From the NCBI GenBank assembly GCA_049611965.1, contig JBMZBC010000002.1, positions 1 through 64,000 of the forward strand: 64,000 nucleotides of DNA. Direction: 5' to 3'. Made by a program: the position numbers and the translations under genes. The notes below the pieces were generated by a model. That model ran no database searches. It was not told the DNA's origin and saw only the letters and a list, made by a program, of their open reading frames with translations. Within the stretch, counting starts at the first letter, position 1. Each line of letters opens with the position of its first letter. Source of the DNA: UBA10364 sp049611965 (lineage in GTDB: Bacteria; Bacteroidota; Bacteroidia; Flavobacteriales; Schleiferiaceae). Positions 16,434-25,649 of this stretch are shown piece after piece.

Positions 16434-17045
16434 ATGTCTAGGAAAGGTTTCTTTTCAAAATTGGTTTCTTCACTCAAGAATTCTGAATCTACAGAACAAC
16501 CTGGAGATGGGAAATTTGCCCCCGAAGAAAAACTTCCGCTCGACGAAAAGTTTGTGTCTCAATTCCATGAAGGTGGCGGCCATTTTATCTATTGTGCCAA
16601 TGAGGGCGATGCTCTTGCAGGCCTCGAACAATACGCTGCTGAACACAGCTGGCCAGGCGTCTACATAAGTGATGAAGGTTTACGCAACTTTGAAAACAAA
16701 GTAAGCTTGAGTATTACCTTCAATAATGACGGCCAGATGCCTGCAGTAGTGAGTGGTTGTGAGGCGTTGATTGCTTTTAACGGAGGAATCATGGTACACA
16801 ACCATCATACAGGAGGAAGAAAACTGTCGGATTTACCCGAGCATCACGTAATAATCGCTTACACTTCACAGATTGTTGCAAACCTACGCGACGGGATGAC
16901 CTCCATCAACCTTAAATACCGAGAAAACCGCCCAGGTAATATTGCAGTGATACGTGCGCCTTTGGATCAAAACGTTCAGATGGCTTCTGCAGATCCTAAC
17001 AAGGATAGAAATGTATTCTTAGTGCTAATCGAAGACGAGGTATAA
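16434..17045 (+). CDS. LUD domain protein (LutC/YkgG-like)
   Basis: A 203-residue protein of the LUD (lactate utilisation) fold, seen in SGCEALIAFNGGIMVHNHHTGGRKLSDLPEHHVIIAYTSQIVANLRDGM, where LutC-type proteins carry their conserved core. LutA and LutB partners are absent here, and this stand-alone form between ftsH and cdsA is typical for Bacteroidota; its function there is not known. A Lys/Ser-rich N-terminus of about 40 residues precedes the fold. It is followed by cdsA after one base. Confidence 0.8.
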   Translation: MSRKGFFSKLVSSLKNSESTEQPGDGKFAPEEKLPLDEKFVSQFHEGGGHFIYCANEGDALAGLEQYAAEHSWPGVYISDEGLRNFENKVSLSITFNNDGQMPAVVSGCEALIAFNGGIMVHNHHTGGRKLSDLPEHHVIIAYTSQIVANLRDGMTSINLKYRENRPGNIAVIRAPLDQNVQMASADPNKDRNVFLVLIEDEV

Positions 17046-17046
17046 C

Positions 17047-17811
17047 ATGGGGAAACGTACGCTATGGGGTGCCGTCTATGCAGGTGTGCTGATCGGTATA
17101 TTTGGTTTTACAGCATTCGCTCCGATTGCTTTAGCGCTGTTCACAATACTTTTATTGAATGAATTGGCTACTATTCAGAAAATGGAAAGTAGATTTCCCC
17201 TGCTGGTTTTATCATCAATACTGCTTGGGCTAGGTGTGTTTCAAGGATTCGGTGGGGCCCAAGAAATTGTGGCTTCAAGCATCGTATTGTCGACCCTTCT
17301 TTCCTTTACCCTACTTCGTGCGAAAGAACCGGCTGTGGAGATAAGGCGCGGGCTATTCGCCATTGCTTATGTGTGGGTACCACTTACCTATACCATTCAG
17401 TGCGCCAGTAAATTACCCTTGATCATCCTGTTCATTTTTGTAATGATCTGGTCGTCTGACAGTATGGCTTACGTCTTTGGTCGGGTTTTTGGAAAACGCC
17501 CATTAGCACCGACATTGAGTCCTAAGAAAACCATCGAAGGGATGGTCGGAGGAGTAATAGGTACACTAGTTATTGGGGTGGTTGCGAACCAGTATTGGGA
17601 GCTGATGCCCATGCACATTGCTGCGTCACTTGCCCTAAGTATCAGCATCACTGCACCTTTGGGCGATCTCGTCGCGTCTGCCATAAAAAGAGACGCAGGC
17701 GTAAAAGATTCAGGAGTATTTTTACCGGGTCACGGCGGGGCGTTGGACCGCCTCGATAGCTTTATTACAGCAGCACCCGTTGCACTTATTATATACCAGT
17801 ATTTATCATGA
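17047..17811 (+). CDS. cdsA: phosphatidate cytidylyltransferase
   Basis: A 254-residue polytopic inner-membrane enzyme making CDP-diacylglycerol from phosphatidic acid and CTP. About seven hydrophobic segments are visible. The signature is split as usual: LAPTLSPKKTIEGMVGG and then GDLVASAIKRDAGVKDSGVFLPGHGGALDRLDS near the C-terminus. Its stop overlaps the psd start (ATGA), fitting a phospholipid operon. Confidence 0.95.
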   Translation: MGKRTLWGAVYAGVLIGIFGFTAFAPIALALFTILLLNELATIQKMESRFPLLVLSSILLGLGVFQGFGGAQEIVASSIVLSTLLSFTLLRAKEPAVEIRRGLFAIAYVWVPLTYTIQCASKLPLIILFIFVMIWSSDSMAYVFGRVFGKRPLAPTLSPKKTIEGMVGGVIGTLVIGVVANQYWELMPMHIAASLALSISITAPLGDLVASAIKRDAGVKDSGVFLPGHGGALDRLDSFITAAPVALIIYQYLS

Positions 17812-18464
17812 TTATTCACAAGGAAGGGAAAGGAACATTAGGACTTGTTTTCATCGTCTTATTTGCAGTAAACGCTCTTATTCAGTGGGCTACTGAAAAC
17901 TCTATTGCTCAAGGTATTGCCTTAGCAGTAAGCGTTGTTCTCTACGTCATTGTTCTACAGTTTTTCCGCAATCCAAAGCGTACCGTACAAGTAAACCCAA
18001 ATGGACTTATCTGTCCTGCCGACGGTAAAGTAGTGACCATTGAAGAAGTATACGAGGAAGAGGTACTTCAAGCAAAATGTATTCAGATGTCGATTTTCAT
18101 GTCGCCATTCAATGTCCATGTAAACAGATACCCTCTTGGTGGAAAAGTAACTGCAGCGGTTCACCATAAAGGAAAGTTTCTTGTGGCGTGGCACCCTAAG
18201 AGTTCTACATTAAATGAGCGTACTACTGTAGCAGTAGAAAATAAGATCTGGGGCACGGTTGTCTTCAGACAAATTGCAGGTGCTGTGGCGCGTCGCATCG
18301 TGATGTATGCCAAGCCAGGTGATATGGCCGCTCAAGGTTCAGAATTTGGCTTCATCAAGTTTGGATCGCGTGTGGACGTTTTCCTACCGCTTGACAGTAA
18401 AATCTTGGTGAAGGAAGGCGATGTAGTGAAGGGGGCTAAAACCGTTCTCGCCGAGCGCTCGTAA
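17808..18464 (+). CDS. psd: phosphatidylserine decarboxylase family protein
   Basis: A 218-residue short-form phosphatidylserine decarboxylase, which makes phosphatidylethanolamine. Two N-terminal membrane segments are followed by NPKRTVQVNPNGLICPADGKV and MSIFMSPFNVHVNRYP. Self-cleavage to the pyruvoyl-containing alpha chain should happen at G-S in FIKFGSRVDVF (about residue 188). It overlaps cdsA by four bases. The stop codon lies directly against the stop of convergent cmk with no bases between. Confidence 0.93.
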   Translation: MIIHKEGKGTLGLVFIVLFAVNALIQWATENSIAQGIALAVSVVLYVIVLQFFRNPKRTVQVNPNGLICPADGKVVTIEEVYEEEVLQAKCIQMSIFMSPFNVHVNRYPLGGKVTAAVHHKGKFLVAWHPKSSTLNERTTVAVENKIWGTVVFRQIAGAVARRIVMYAKPGDMAAQGSEFGFIKFGSRVDVFLPLDSKILVKEGDVVKGAKTVLAERS

Positions 18465-19151
18465 TTATTTCTGAAGATTTTCTACCCAGCGTAGAACACG
18501 TTGAAATTGCTCTTCGCGAGTGATTGAGCTGTTGTCCAAGGTCAAGGCATCATCTGCTGCAATTAGCGGTGAATCTGCGCGTTCCATATCGGCTTTGTCT
18601 CTGCTCTTGAGATTTTCTAAGACGTCTTGTAGCGAATGAATTTGACCTTTGGCGTCTAACTCTGCCTTTCGTCTATTGGCGCGCACTTCGTCGGAAGCGG
18701 TCATGAAAATTTTTAATTCCGCATTAGGAAAAACGACCGTACCGATATCACGACCGTCCATCACCACGCCACCGTTTTCACCCATGGCTTGCTGAAGCGC
18801 TACGAGATGTCGACGAACAGGAACGAGTTTAGCAACATGACTAACCACATTACTCACTTCCATGGTACGAATGGCTTCTTCTACCACTTCTCCATTCAGA
18901 AGGGTAGTATTTACACCATTTTGGTCCAATTCAAAATCGATCACCAAACCTTCTAGATGCGCATTAATTTTCGAAGCTTGAGCACCCGCCTCTTTACTCA
19001 CCCATCCGTTTCTTAAGGCATTTAAGGCAACAGCACGATACATGGCGCCGCTGTCTACATAGACATAACCCAAAGCTTTTGCCAACTGCTTTGCAAGTGT
19101 GCTCTTACCTGTAGAGCTGTGACCGTCGATGGCTATGGTGAGTGGTTTCAT
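18465..19151 (-). CDS. cmk: cytidylate kinase
   Basis: A 228-residue cytoplasmic kinase phosphorylating CMP/dCMP. P-loop IDGHSSTGKSTLAKQLA is at residues 8-24, followed by YVDSGAMYRAVA, VMDGRDIGTVVFPNAELKIFMTAS and a LID region rich in Arg/Asp (KSRDKADMERADSPL). The P-loop reads HSSTGKST, in place of the GPSGxGKGT of proteobacterial enzymes, as in other Bacteroidota. It lies 14 bases after porQ, a frequent pairing in this phylum. Confidence 0.95.
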   Translation of the reverse strand: MKPLTIAIDGHSSTGKSTLAKQLAKALGYVYVDSGAMYRAVALNALRNGWVSKEAGAQASKINAHLEGLVIDFELDQNGVNTTLLNGEVVEEAIRTMEVSNVVSHVAKLVPVRRHLVALQQAMGENGGVVMDGRDIGTVVFPNAELKIFMTASDEVRANRRKAELDAKGQIHSLQDVLENLKSRDKADMERADSPLIAADDALTLDNSSITREEQFQRVLRWVENLQK

Positions 19152-19165
19152 GGGCCGTTATAGGA

Positions 19166-20167
19166 TCATAATTGGATGCCCAAAGATAGGGTATTCATAC
19201 GCCCCGCCACGCTTCTTAGCTCATTTGCATAGTGCAAATTGAACTTGTCGAAATACATACCTGCGCCTACTGTAAATCCTCCTGAAGTTCGTCGAGTAGG
19301 CAATGCCATTTCGTACTGACGTCTAAAGCTATAACCCATCATCAGATGCGTCCTACGGGTGGGTAAGAATTCGATAGAGCCGCTTAAATGGCGCAGGGCG
19401 AGATTTAAATACGATTGAGGATTTAGCTTTTCTTCACCAGTGATAGGGTCAATCACAATGTTATTCGGATCATCATACCCCAAATTCGGTCGTTGAATCT
19501 GGTCGACAACGAACGTCCATCTAAACGGCGCATATTTCAACTTGTCTCCAACAGCGACGAGCAAATTTAGAGGCAGAGGTTCTCTTTGACCAGCAAAGGT
19601 GGTGAGCTGGGTTCCTATATTTTTTGCCATAATGACAACATCGGGTGAATTTTCAAAGCGACGCATAGCTACCAAATCTGATGCTATTGCCCAACTCTGA
19701 TAGCTTTCATAGGTGCCGGAGACCAATTTAAAATTGGCCCCTACTTTCCATCCTTGAAATGCGAATAATGAAGTCCCTACGGACATTGCTAAATCGCCGG
19801 CAGTAAAGGTTCCTAGTGAGTTGCCCCAAGTGTCCGTAGCATCGAATTCGCCGTAGCTAATATTCTGTACTCCCAACATAAAGGCATGCCCGTAAATCTT
19901 GCATCCAAAGGAAGACTGAAGGAGCTGTATTCCTTCGCCTAAAGCGCCATAGCTAACCTCGAGATCATACAATGTGCTATCGTTCAGTAACAATGGGTTT
20001 TGTAATGCGTAGGCACCAACTGCCGCAGGATTGAGGTAGGCAGTATTCGCCAATGCAGAGCTTCCGGCAAAAACACTTCTGTCTAAAAAAGAGAATAAAG
20101 ACGACCCCCCACTCTGAGCCACAAGGATCAGTGGAAAGGCAAATGCTATGAGTATTCTTTGGATCAA
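19166..20167 (-). CDS. porQ: type IX secretion system protein PorQ
   Basis: A 333-residue outer-membrane beta-barrel protein with a signal peptide (MIQRILIAFAFPLILVAQ) and the PorQ start region SLFSFLDRSVFAGSSALANTAYLNPAAVGAY. PorQ belongs with PorU, PorV and PorZ to the attachment complex that cleaves sorting domains and links cargo to A-LPS. The start is a TTG at 20167-20165 whose last bases form the lon stop (TTGA overlap), the TTG version of the ATGA junction. The next in-frame start candidates would remove the signal peptide. Operon lon-porQ-cmk. Confidence 0.85.
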   Translation of the reverse strand: MIQRILIAFAFPLILVAQSGGSSLFSFLDRSVFAGSSALANTAYLNPAAVGAYALQNPLLLNDSTLYDLEVSYGALGEGIQLLQSSFGCKIYGHAFMLGVQNISYGEFDATDTWGNSLGTFTAGDLAMSVGTSLFAFQGWKVGANFKLVSGTYESYQSWAIASDLVAMRRFENSPDVVIMAKNIGTQLTTFAGQREPLPLNLLVAVGDKLKYAPFRWTFVVDQIQRPNLGYDDPNNIVIDPITGEEKLNPQSYLNLALRHLSGSIEFLPTRRTHLMMGYSFRRQYEMALPTRRTSGGFTVGAGMYFDKFNLHYANELRSVAGRMNTLSLGIQL

Positions 20168-22611
20168 CCGTTCTTTTTTGCTGGCTCAAGCTTCTTAGCG
20201 CCCTTGACCTTTTGGTCTAAGATAGCCAATTCTAAGACCTCAGACATCTCTTGCACATAATGGAAGGTCATGCCTTTCAGATAGTGTGCCTCGATCTCCT
20301 CAATGTCCTTTCGGTTCTTATCGCAGAGTAAAATGTTCGTGATTTTAGCACGCTTCGCTGCAAGAATTTTCTCCTTAATACCGCCAACAGGCAAAACCTT
20401 TCCACGAAGTGTGATTTCCCCGGTCATGGCGAGTTTTGGTGCAACTTTCTTTTGAGTAAACAGCGAAGTTAATGCAGTTAAAAGCGTCACCCCAGCACTC
20501 GGCCCGTCCTTTGGGATGGCACCCTGAGGGACGTGAATGTTGATATCGTATGAGGTGAATAATCTTGAATCTATTCCAAGTTGCTCAGCATTGGATTTAA
20601 GGTAAGCAAGCGCGATGGTCGCGCTCTCCTTCATAACATCGCCAAGGTTTCCTGTGATAATCACTTTTCCATTGCCTTTAGCCAAGGAACTTTCAATAAA
20701 TAAAATATCACCACCTACCGGTGTCCAGGCCAATCCCGTAACAACCCCGGCATGTGCATTACCCTCATAGATATCACGCTCGCGAGAAGGTCCTAGAATC
20801 TTCTCGAGCTGCTCCTTAGAAATGCTTGGCACAGCCTCATTACCCATGGCAACGTCTTTGGCTGTTGAGCGGATAAGCTTGGCAACTTTTTTATCCAGGT
20901 TTCTTACTCCGCTCTCACGTGTATATCCTTCCACTAAGGATTTCAGCACTGGCTTCGTAATGGAAAATTGGTCCTTTGTTAGACCGTGGTTGTCCAATTG
21001 TTTAGGCACCAAGTGCTGTCGCGCAATTTCTACCTTTTCTTCAATGGTGTAACCGGTCACGTCAATGACTTCCATTCGATCGAGCAAAGCAGGCTGAATA
21101 GCACCCAAATTATTAGCAGTTGCTATGAAGAAAACCTTACTAAGGTCATAACCCATCTCTAGATAGTTGTCATAGAAGCTATCGTTTTGCTCAGGATCAA
21201 GTACCTCGAGCATGGACGACGACGGATCCCCTCCTGTACCGTAACTGAGCTTATCAATTTCATCGAGAATGAACACCGGATCATTAGACCCCGCCTTCTT
21301 CATGTTCTGTAAAATGCGACCCGGCATCGCACCGATATACGTTTTCCGGTGTCCGCGAATCTCTGCTTCATCACGTAGGCCTCCCAGGGACATTCGAACA
21401 TACGGTCTTCCCAAAGCCTCAGCAATACTCTTCCCTAAAGACGTCTTTCCTACTCCCGGAGGACCGGCAAGACAAATAATAGGACTCTTCATATCGCCCT
21501 TGAGTTTCAATACGGCTAGATGCTCTAAAATGCGCTCTTTTACCTTCTCCAAGCCGTAATGATCTTTATCTAAAACCGTCGTAGCTGCTTTCAGATCTAT
21601 CTCTGACGACCCCTTAGGTTCAAAGGGTAAATCCAGCATAAACTCGAGGTAATTGCGCTGAATAGCAAATTCAGGCATCTGAGGATTCAAGCGCTGCAAC
21701 TTCTTAATTTCCTTGTCAAAGCGTTCGGCTGTACTGTCGTTCCAAGTCTTGGTCTTGGCGCGTTGGCGCAACTCCTCAATCTCAGTTTCGCTCGAATTCC
21801 CACCAAGTTCCTCTTGGATGGTTTTCATCTGTTGGTGGAGGAAGTACTCCCGCTGTTGCTGGTCGAATTCGTGCTTGACCTTGTCTTGAATCTCATTCTT
21901 AACCTCAAGCATCTTCAGCTCCAAGTTCAGACCTTCCAGCACTTTGGTGGCACGATCTTTCAACTCGTCCAACTCTAGTACCTCTTGCTTCTTATCTAGG
22001 GTCATGCTGCTGTTTGATGCAATGAAGTTCAACAAGAACGTATTGCTTTTGATGTTGTCTAAAGCAGCCTGTGCCTCTGTTGGGATATGAGGGCTGTCCT
22101 GGATTAATTGCGCTGCGACATCCTTGATGCTCTCCATTAAAATGTTGAACTCAACATCATCCTCAGCAGGTACAAACTCAGGCAGGAATTCAACCTTGGC
22201 TCTATTAAAGGGTTCTGTCTGGGTCCATTCAAGGACCCTAAAACGCTTCTTACCTTGAATGATAATGGTGGTATTTCCATCGGGCATTTTGAAACTCTTG
22301 ACAATCTGCGCCAGGGTTCCTATCGGAAATACTTCAGAGGCTCCGGGATCTTCGTTATCGCCATCGCGCTGCGCGATCATCCCAACATACTTAGGCTCCT
22401 CGGTAATACTGCGAATAAGGCGTAAGCTCTTATCACGACCCGCAGTAATAGGCGCCACAACACCAGGAAAGATGACGGTGTTTCTCAACGGGAGAATGGC
22501 AAGTTCTTCGGGCAAATCCGTAGAATTAATCTCTACCTCATCGTCTGAAGTCATCAACGGAATAAATTCCGTGCTTTCGTTAATTATATCGCTAAGTGAC
22601 AAACTGTCCAT
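20164..22611 (-). CDS. lon: ATP-dependent serine protease Lon
   Basis: An 815-residue cytoplasmic AAA+ protease. Order: LON substrate-binding domain from about residue 34 (LAILPLRNTVIFPGVVAPI); coiled-coil linker about 230-310; Walker A GPPGVGKTSLG; Walker B VFILDEIDKL; C-terminal protease domain with the Ser-Lys dyad in GAIPKDGPSAG (S705) and GIKEKILAAKRA (K about 748). Length is normal. A perfect 7-bp inverted repeat lies in the 5' region 24 bases before the ATG. No CIRCE element is visible. Confidence 0.97.
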   Translation of the reverse strand: MDSLSLSDIINESTEFIPLMTSDDEVEINSTDLPEELAILPLRNTVIFPGVVAPITAGRDKSLRLIRSITEEPKYVGMIAQRDGDNEDPGASEVFPIGTLAQIVKSFKMPDGNTTIIIQGKKRFRVLEWTQTEPFNRAKVEFLPEFVPAEDDVEFNILMESIKDVAAQLIQDSPHIPTEAQAALDNIKSNTFLLNFIASNSSMTLDKKQEVLELDELKDRATKVLEGLNLELKMLEVKNEIQDKVKHEFDQQQREYFLHQQMKTIQEELGGNSSETEIEELRQRAKTKTWNDSTAERFDKEIKKLQRLNPQMPEFAIQRNYLEFMLDLPFEPKGSSEIDLKAATTVLDKDHYGLEKVKERILEHLAVLKLKGDMKSPIICLAGPPGVGKTSLGKSIAEALGRPYVRMSLGGLRDEAEIRGHRKTYIGAMPGRILQNMKKAGSNDPVFILDEIDKLSYGTGGDPSSSMLEVLDPEQNDSFYDNYLEMGYDLSKVFFIATANNLGAIQPALLDRMEVIDVTGYTIEEKVEIARQHLVPKQLDNHGLTKDQFSITKPVLKSLVEGYTRESGVRNLDKKVAKLIRSTAKDVAMGNEAVPSISKEQLEKILGPSRERDIYEGNAHAGVVTGLAWTPVGGDILFIESSLAKGNGKVIITGNLGDVMKESATIALAYLKSNAEQLGIDSRLFTSYDINIHVPQGAIPKDGPSAGVTLLTALTSLFTQKKVAPKLAMTGEITLRGKVLPVGGIKEKILAAKRAKITNILLCDKNRKDIEEIEAHYLKGMTFHYVQEMSEVLELAILDQKVKGAKKLEPAKKNG

Positions 22612-22634
22612 AATTCAGTGCAACATCTTCCCGG

Positions 22635-22651
22635 CCGCATTAAAAATGCGG
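22635..22651. repeat. inverted repeat upstream of lon
   Basis: CCGCATT and AATGCGG are perfect 7-bp arms around three bases, 24 bases upstream of the lon ATG. The repeat could be an operator or a hairpin in the lon leader. It lies between the terminator of the upstream gene and the start codon, and no TAnnTTTG is visible here. Confidence 0.6.
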
Positions 22652-22671
22652 TCAAGGTGTCATTTATAAGT

Positions 22672-22702
22672 TAAAAAAAGGCCACTCTCTCGAGGGCCCT
22701 TT
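22672..22702 (-). terminator. intrinsic terminator after the yaaA-barrel operon
   Basis: On the minus strand AAAGGGCC, an 11-base loop, then GGCC and TTTTTTT. One G is bulged in the stem. It lies 27 bases after the stop of the barrel protein gene and before lon. Confidence 0.75.
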
Positions 22703-22728
22703 ATATGGTTCAAAGGCTGTGCCGAAAT

Positions 22729-23421
22729 CTACTGCTCGAAGAATCCAAGACTCATACCGAGCTTTAACGTCAAACACCCGTCCATGGTATTTCTCACATC
22801 AGTATTTGCCTCGAGGTATTCTGCGGTGTAGTTAAATCCTTCAATGTTCGATGCCGCAAATCCGTTGTAGTAAATACCAAAGTTGTAAAACGACTTTAAT
22901 GATCGGCGAATTCTCCATCCAAAGCCCAAGGTATAACCAACAGTATGACCCGTACCTGGATACAATTCAATCTCCTCTGGATATTGAGCGTTGGTATTTA
23001 AGTTAGGCTGGTAGGTTACCGCATTAACACCTGCGTGCAGGAAAGGCGTGTGTGAATGGCGAAGATTATACTTACCAAATGGAATGAAATGGATGTTTGT
23101 GAATACACCCATTTGAAGCAGCTCGGTATCTACAACGTAATCTCTTGTTTCATTGCCGTGAAGATTATCGTGACTGTACACGCTGCCAAAATTCACATCT
23201 GCGCCTACACTCAGCAAACTGCTAAAGTTGTATTTCAGTTGGGCACCGGCACCAAATTTTGCCTCTTGCGTAAAGGCGCTCAAAGAATTCCCATTTACAT
23301 CTCCCAAATAGTTCTGAGACATGCCGTAACCGCCTAGCTCTAGGAAAGATGTTGGGCGTTGAGCCTGTGCGGAAAATGCGAATAGTGCGAATACCGCCGC
23401 AATGAGTACTTTATTTTTCAT
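22729..23421 (-). CDS. outer-membrane beta-barrel protein, DUF6089-like
   Basis: A 230-residue exported protein: signal peptide about 1-20 (ending SAQAQ), then LELGGYGMSQNYLGDVN, the pattern seen at the N-terminus of DUF6089 proteins (ELG...YxGDLN), and alternating hydrophobic/aromatic strands ending with GMSLGFF, as expected for an eight-stranded barrel. Function unknown; outer membrane. It follows yaaA by 11 bases without its own visible promoter and ends in a terminator, so it is the second gene of the yaaA transcript. Confidence 0.75.
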   Translation of the reverse strand: MKNKVLIAAVFALFAFSAQAQRPTSFLELGGYGMSQNYLGDVNGNSLSAFTQEAKFGAGAQLKYNFSSLLSVGADVNFGSVYSHDNLHGNETRDYVVDTELLQMGVFTNIHFIPFGKYNLRHSHTPFLHAGVNAVTYQPNLNTNAQYPEEIELYPGTGHTVGYTLGFGWRIRRSLKSFYNFGIYYNGFAASNIEGFNYTAEYLEANTDVRNTMDGCLTLKLGMSLGFFEQ

Positions 23422-23432
23422 TCGATCTTGTT

Positions 23433-24200
23433 TTATCCTTCTCTTAAAAAGACCATGTGATCACCCTCGTGACTATATAGCCTGTAGCCGTCCAAATCAA
23501 ACGACGCTAACCCAAAAATAGTTTGAATATTCTCTTTAAATATCCATCGGGCCATTAATCCTCTTGCTTGCTTCGAAAAAGCGGATATGGACTTCTGCTC
23601 TCCGTTTTTCATTTGCTTAAAATCGACATGAATGGTTGGCACGGTTACCGATTTCCAATCAAATGCCTTAGCATATTCCGTACTGCATAAATTCACAGCA
23701 AAACCCGCCTCTTGCTTGTTGAGCCATTTAGTGAGCAACGGTTTCCATAACGCATATAGATTCTTGTAATCACCCACACTCAATCTGCTTTGCATCTCAA
23801 GGCGGTAGGGTACAATATTCATATCTCCATTGACCACACCATATAACCCACTGATTATTGCCAAGGAATTCTTCGCACGCTGCAAAGCGTTTGGACCCAG
23901 TGAATATGCATCAAAGCTCTTAAAAGCTTCTCCAGTATATGCAAATAAGCCGGGCAAACCTTGCGAAGGGTCGATGTATTGCTTTTTATCCAAGGACCAA
24001 ATGCTCTGGACCGTGGTAAATAATGAATCGCTCACCTTGAACAGCCTTTTCTGCTCCGTCTCACTCAACCCTTGAACAGCCGCTACGATGGCTGCTGTCT
24101 CTGCCTTGAAAGGGACGGGTGCAGAGCCTACATAGGGGGCGTTTGATGGAAAGGTTCCCATCCCTTTCGAAGGGGATAGTAATACAATCGGGTTATTCAT
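23433..24200 (-). CDS. yaaA: peroxide stress protein YaaA (UPF0246)
   Basis: A 255-residue cytoplasmic protein of the YaaA/DUF328 family, which lowers free iron and DNA damage under peroxide stress and can bind DNA. It starts NPIVLLSPSKGMG, as in the family, and later has GLPGLFAYTGEAFKSFDA (the Y-x-G-x-V/A-Y/F core) and FAVNLCSTEYAKAFDWK. ATG 24200 is chosen, because a TATTTTTG promoter element ends five bases before it; the longer open frame upstream would lie before the promoter. It is divergent from the lipoprotein pair. Confidence 0.9.
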   Translation of the reverse strand: MNNPIVLLSPSKGMGTFPSNAPYVGSAPVPFKAETAAIVAAVQGLSETEQKRLFKVSDSLFTTVQSIWSLDKKQYIDPSQGLPGLFAYTGEAFKSFDAYSLGPNALQRAKNSLAIISGLYGVVNGDMNIVPYRLEMQSRLSVGDYKNLYALWKPLLTKWLNKQEAGFAVNLCSTEYAKAFDWKSVTVPTIHVDFKQMKNGEQKSISAFSKQARGLMARWIFKENIQTIFGLASFDLDGYRLYSHEGDHMVFLREG

Positions 24201-24205
24201 GGTGT

Positions 24206-24213
24206 CAAAAATA
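24206..24213 (-). promoter_or_regulatory. -7 element, yaaA (leaderless type)
   Basis: TATTTTTG on the minus strand is an exact TAnnTTTG match, followed by five bases (ACACC) and the yaaA ATG at 24200. Confidence 0.55.
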
Positions 24214-24278
24214 ATAGCAAGACCTAACTTTATGGCCTTGGGCACGGCTTTTGTTCTGCACAATATAAGATGGACGCT

Positions 24279-25649
24279 ATGAAAAAAAGTATACTTCTGC
24301 TGTTTTCCGCATTGTTGTTGGCAAGTTGCCACGGAGCACGCTATCACTACAAGCAGGGAAATCGGTTTGCAGAGGCTCGATCGCTCAAGCGCGCGGTCAC
24401 TGAATATAAATTTGCACTCGACCGCAAGCCAAATAAAGCGAAGTATTTGGCGGCAATGAATACCTACGGTACAGCACTTTTAGAAGAGCTCTACACGAAT
24501 TACAGATTTGCTGACGGCAATGATTCTCTTTCGGTCTACAAATTTTTAGAGGCAGAGAAATGGACCAATTACATGAAGCCCTATATCAGCGTAAGTCGCT
24601 ACGAAGGGTTTTATACTCGCGATTATTTGGATCAGAGAGGTCGCTATATGGCGGGAGTATATGAACGTTCGCATGGGTTGATTCGTGCGAAAGATTATGA
24701 GCAGGCACAAAAGCGATTGCGAGAGTTAAATGAATTGGACCCAAAGTATAAAGACGTCAAAAGCCTCTTAAGATTCAGTGAGGTAGAGCCCGTGTATACT
24801 GCAGCTTTAGAAGAATTTGAAATGGGCAAATACAAAGAAGCCTATTACCGTCTTCAGCCGATGTACAAAAAGTATCCTGATCAAAACGAGCTGAAGCTAT
24901 TGATGGACGAAGCGTTGGATCGAGGCATGTATCGAATAGGTATTGTGAGTGATCCAAACCTCACAGGTAAAGAAGCAACTATAAGTGCGGCAGTACAATC
25001 GAGATTAATTAGCGAGTTGTACCGATTGGGCGATCCATTTTTAGAGCTCGTGGACCGTACAAATTTCGACCTCATCCAAGAGGAACAAGAGGCCATAGTT
25101 CAAGGAACGACTTCTGATGGAGCTTTGACGCAAGAGCTTTTATCTGCAAATGCCTACTTGAAAGTGGTGGTAAATGTTGCTGACGAGATTGAAGGTGAAT
25201 TGGAATCGGAAACTAAGAAAGGTTATGAACGATTCTATGTGAAGACCAAAAATAAAGAGGGCGAAACAGTAATGACGGCCAAGTATAGAAAGGTGACTTA
25301 CCGCGAATACTGGAAAGAAAATCGTGTGCATTACATCGCAGAACTTGTACTCACAGATCGGGCCACTTCGAAAATTTTGAGTGTCAATAGTTTTGAATTT
25401 GACGAGGAGGACAAAGCACATTACATCATCTACAACAACGACCAGCTCTTTCCAGGCTACTGGAAATACCAAAGCCGTGACCATTATTCAGACCGCCCTG
25501 AAATCGCTGAATTCAAGCGCAAAGAACTCGCTCGACTCCGGAAAGCATCTAAAAGCGTAAAAAGTCCTGCGACCATGCGCAAGGGTGCCATCAACTATTT
25601 TGCACAGAACAGCGCTAAGCATATACAAACCTTAGATTTGAGGCCATGA
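24279..25649 (+). CDS. large lipoprotein with TPR-like helices
   Basis: A 456-residue lipoprotein: signal MKKSILLLFSALLLASC with acylated Cys at 17. The N-terminal part (GNRFAEARSLKRAVTEYKFALDRKPNKAKY, then YEQAQKRLRELNELDPKY and GKYKEAYYRLQPMYKKYPDQ) reads as TPR-like helix pairs; the rest is mixed, with a Lys/Arg-rich end. I do not recognise a named family. ATG 24279 gives the canonical short lipoprotein signal; ATG 24270 (three residues longer) is possible. The stop overlaps the next lipoprotein start (ATGA). It is probably a periplasm-facing envelope scaffold, and no enzyme motif is seen. Confidence 0.8.
   Translation: MKKSILLLFSALLLASCHGARYHYKQGNRFAEARSLKRAVTEYKFALDRKPNKAKYLAAMNTYGTALLEELYTNYRFADGNDSLSVYKFLEAEKWTNYMKPYISVSRYEGFYTRDYLDQRGRYMAGVYERSHGLIRAKDYEQAQKRLRELNELDPKYKDVKSLLRFSEVEPVYTAALEEFEMGKYKEAYYRLQPMYKKYPDQNELKLLMDEALDRGMYRIGIVSDPNLTGKEATISAAVQSRLISELYRLGDPFLELVDRTNFDLIQEEQEAIVQGTTSDGALTQELLSANAYLKVVVNVADEIEGELESETKKGYERFYVKTKNKEGETVMTAKYRKVTYREYWKENRVHYIAELVLTDRATSKILSVNSFEFDEEDKAHYIIYNNDQLFPGYWKYQSRDHYSDRPEIAEFKRKELARLRKASKSVKSPATMRKGAINYFAQNSAKHIQTLDLRP

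Noticed and set aside
16434..17045. Lactate utilisation (lutABC) operon
   Set aside because: Only the LUD-fold protein is present; no LutA or LutB gene lies nearby, and the neighbours are phospholipid genes.
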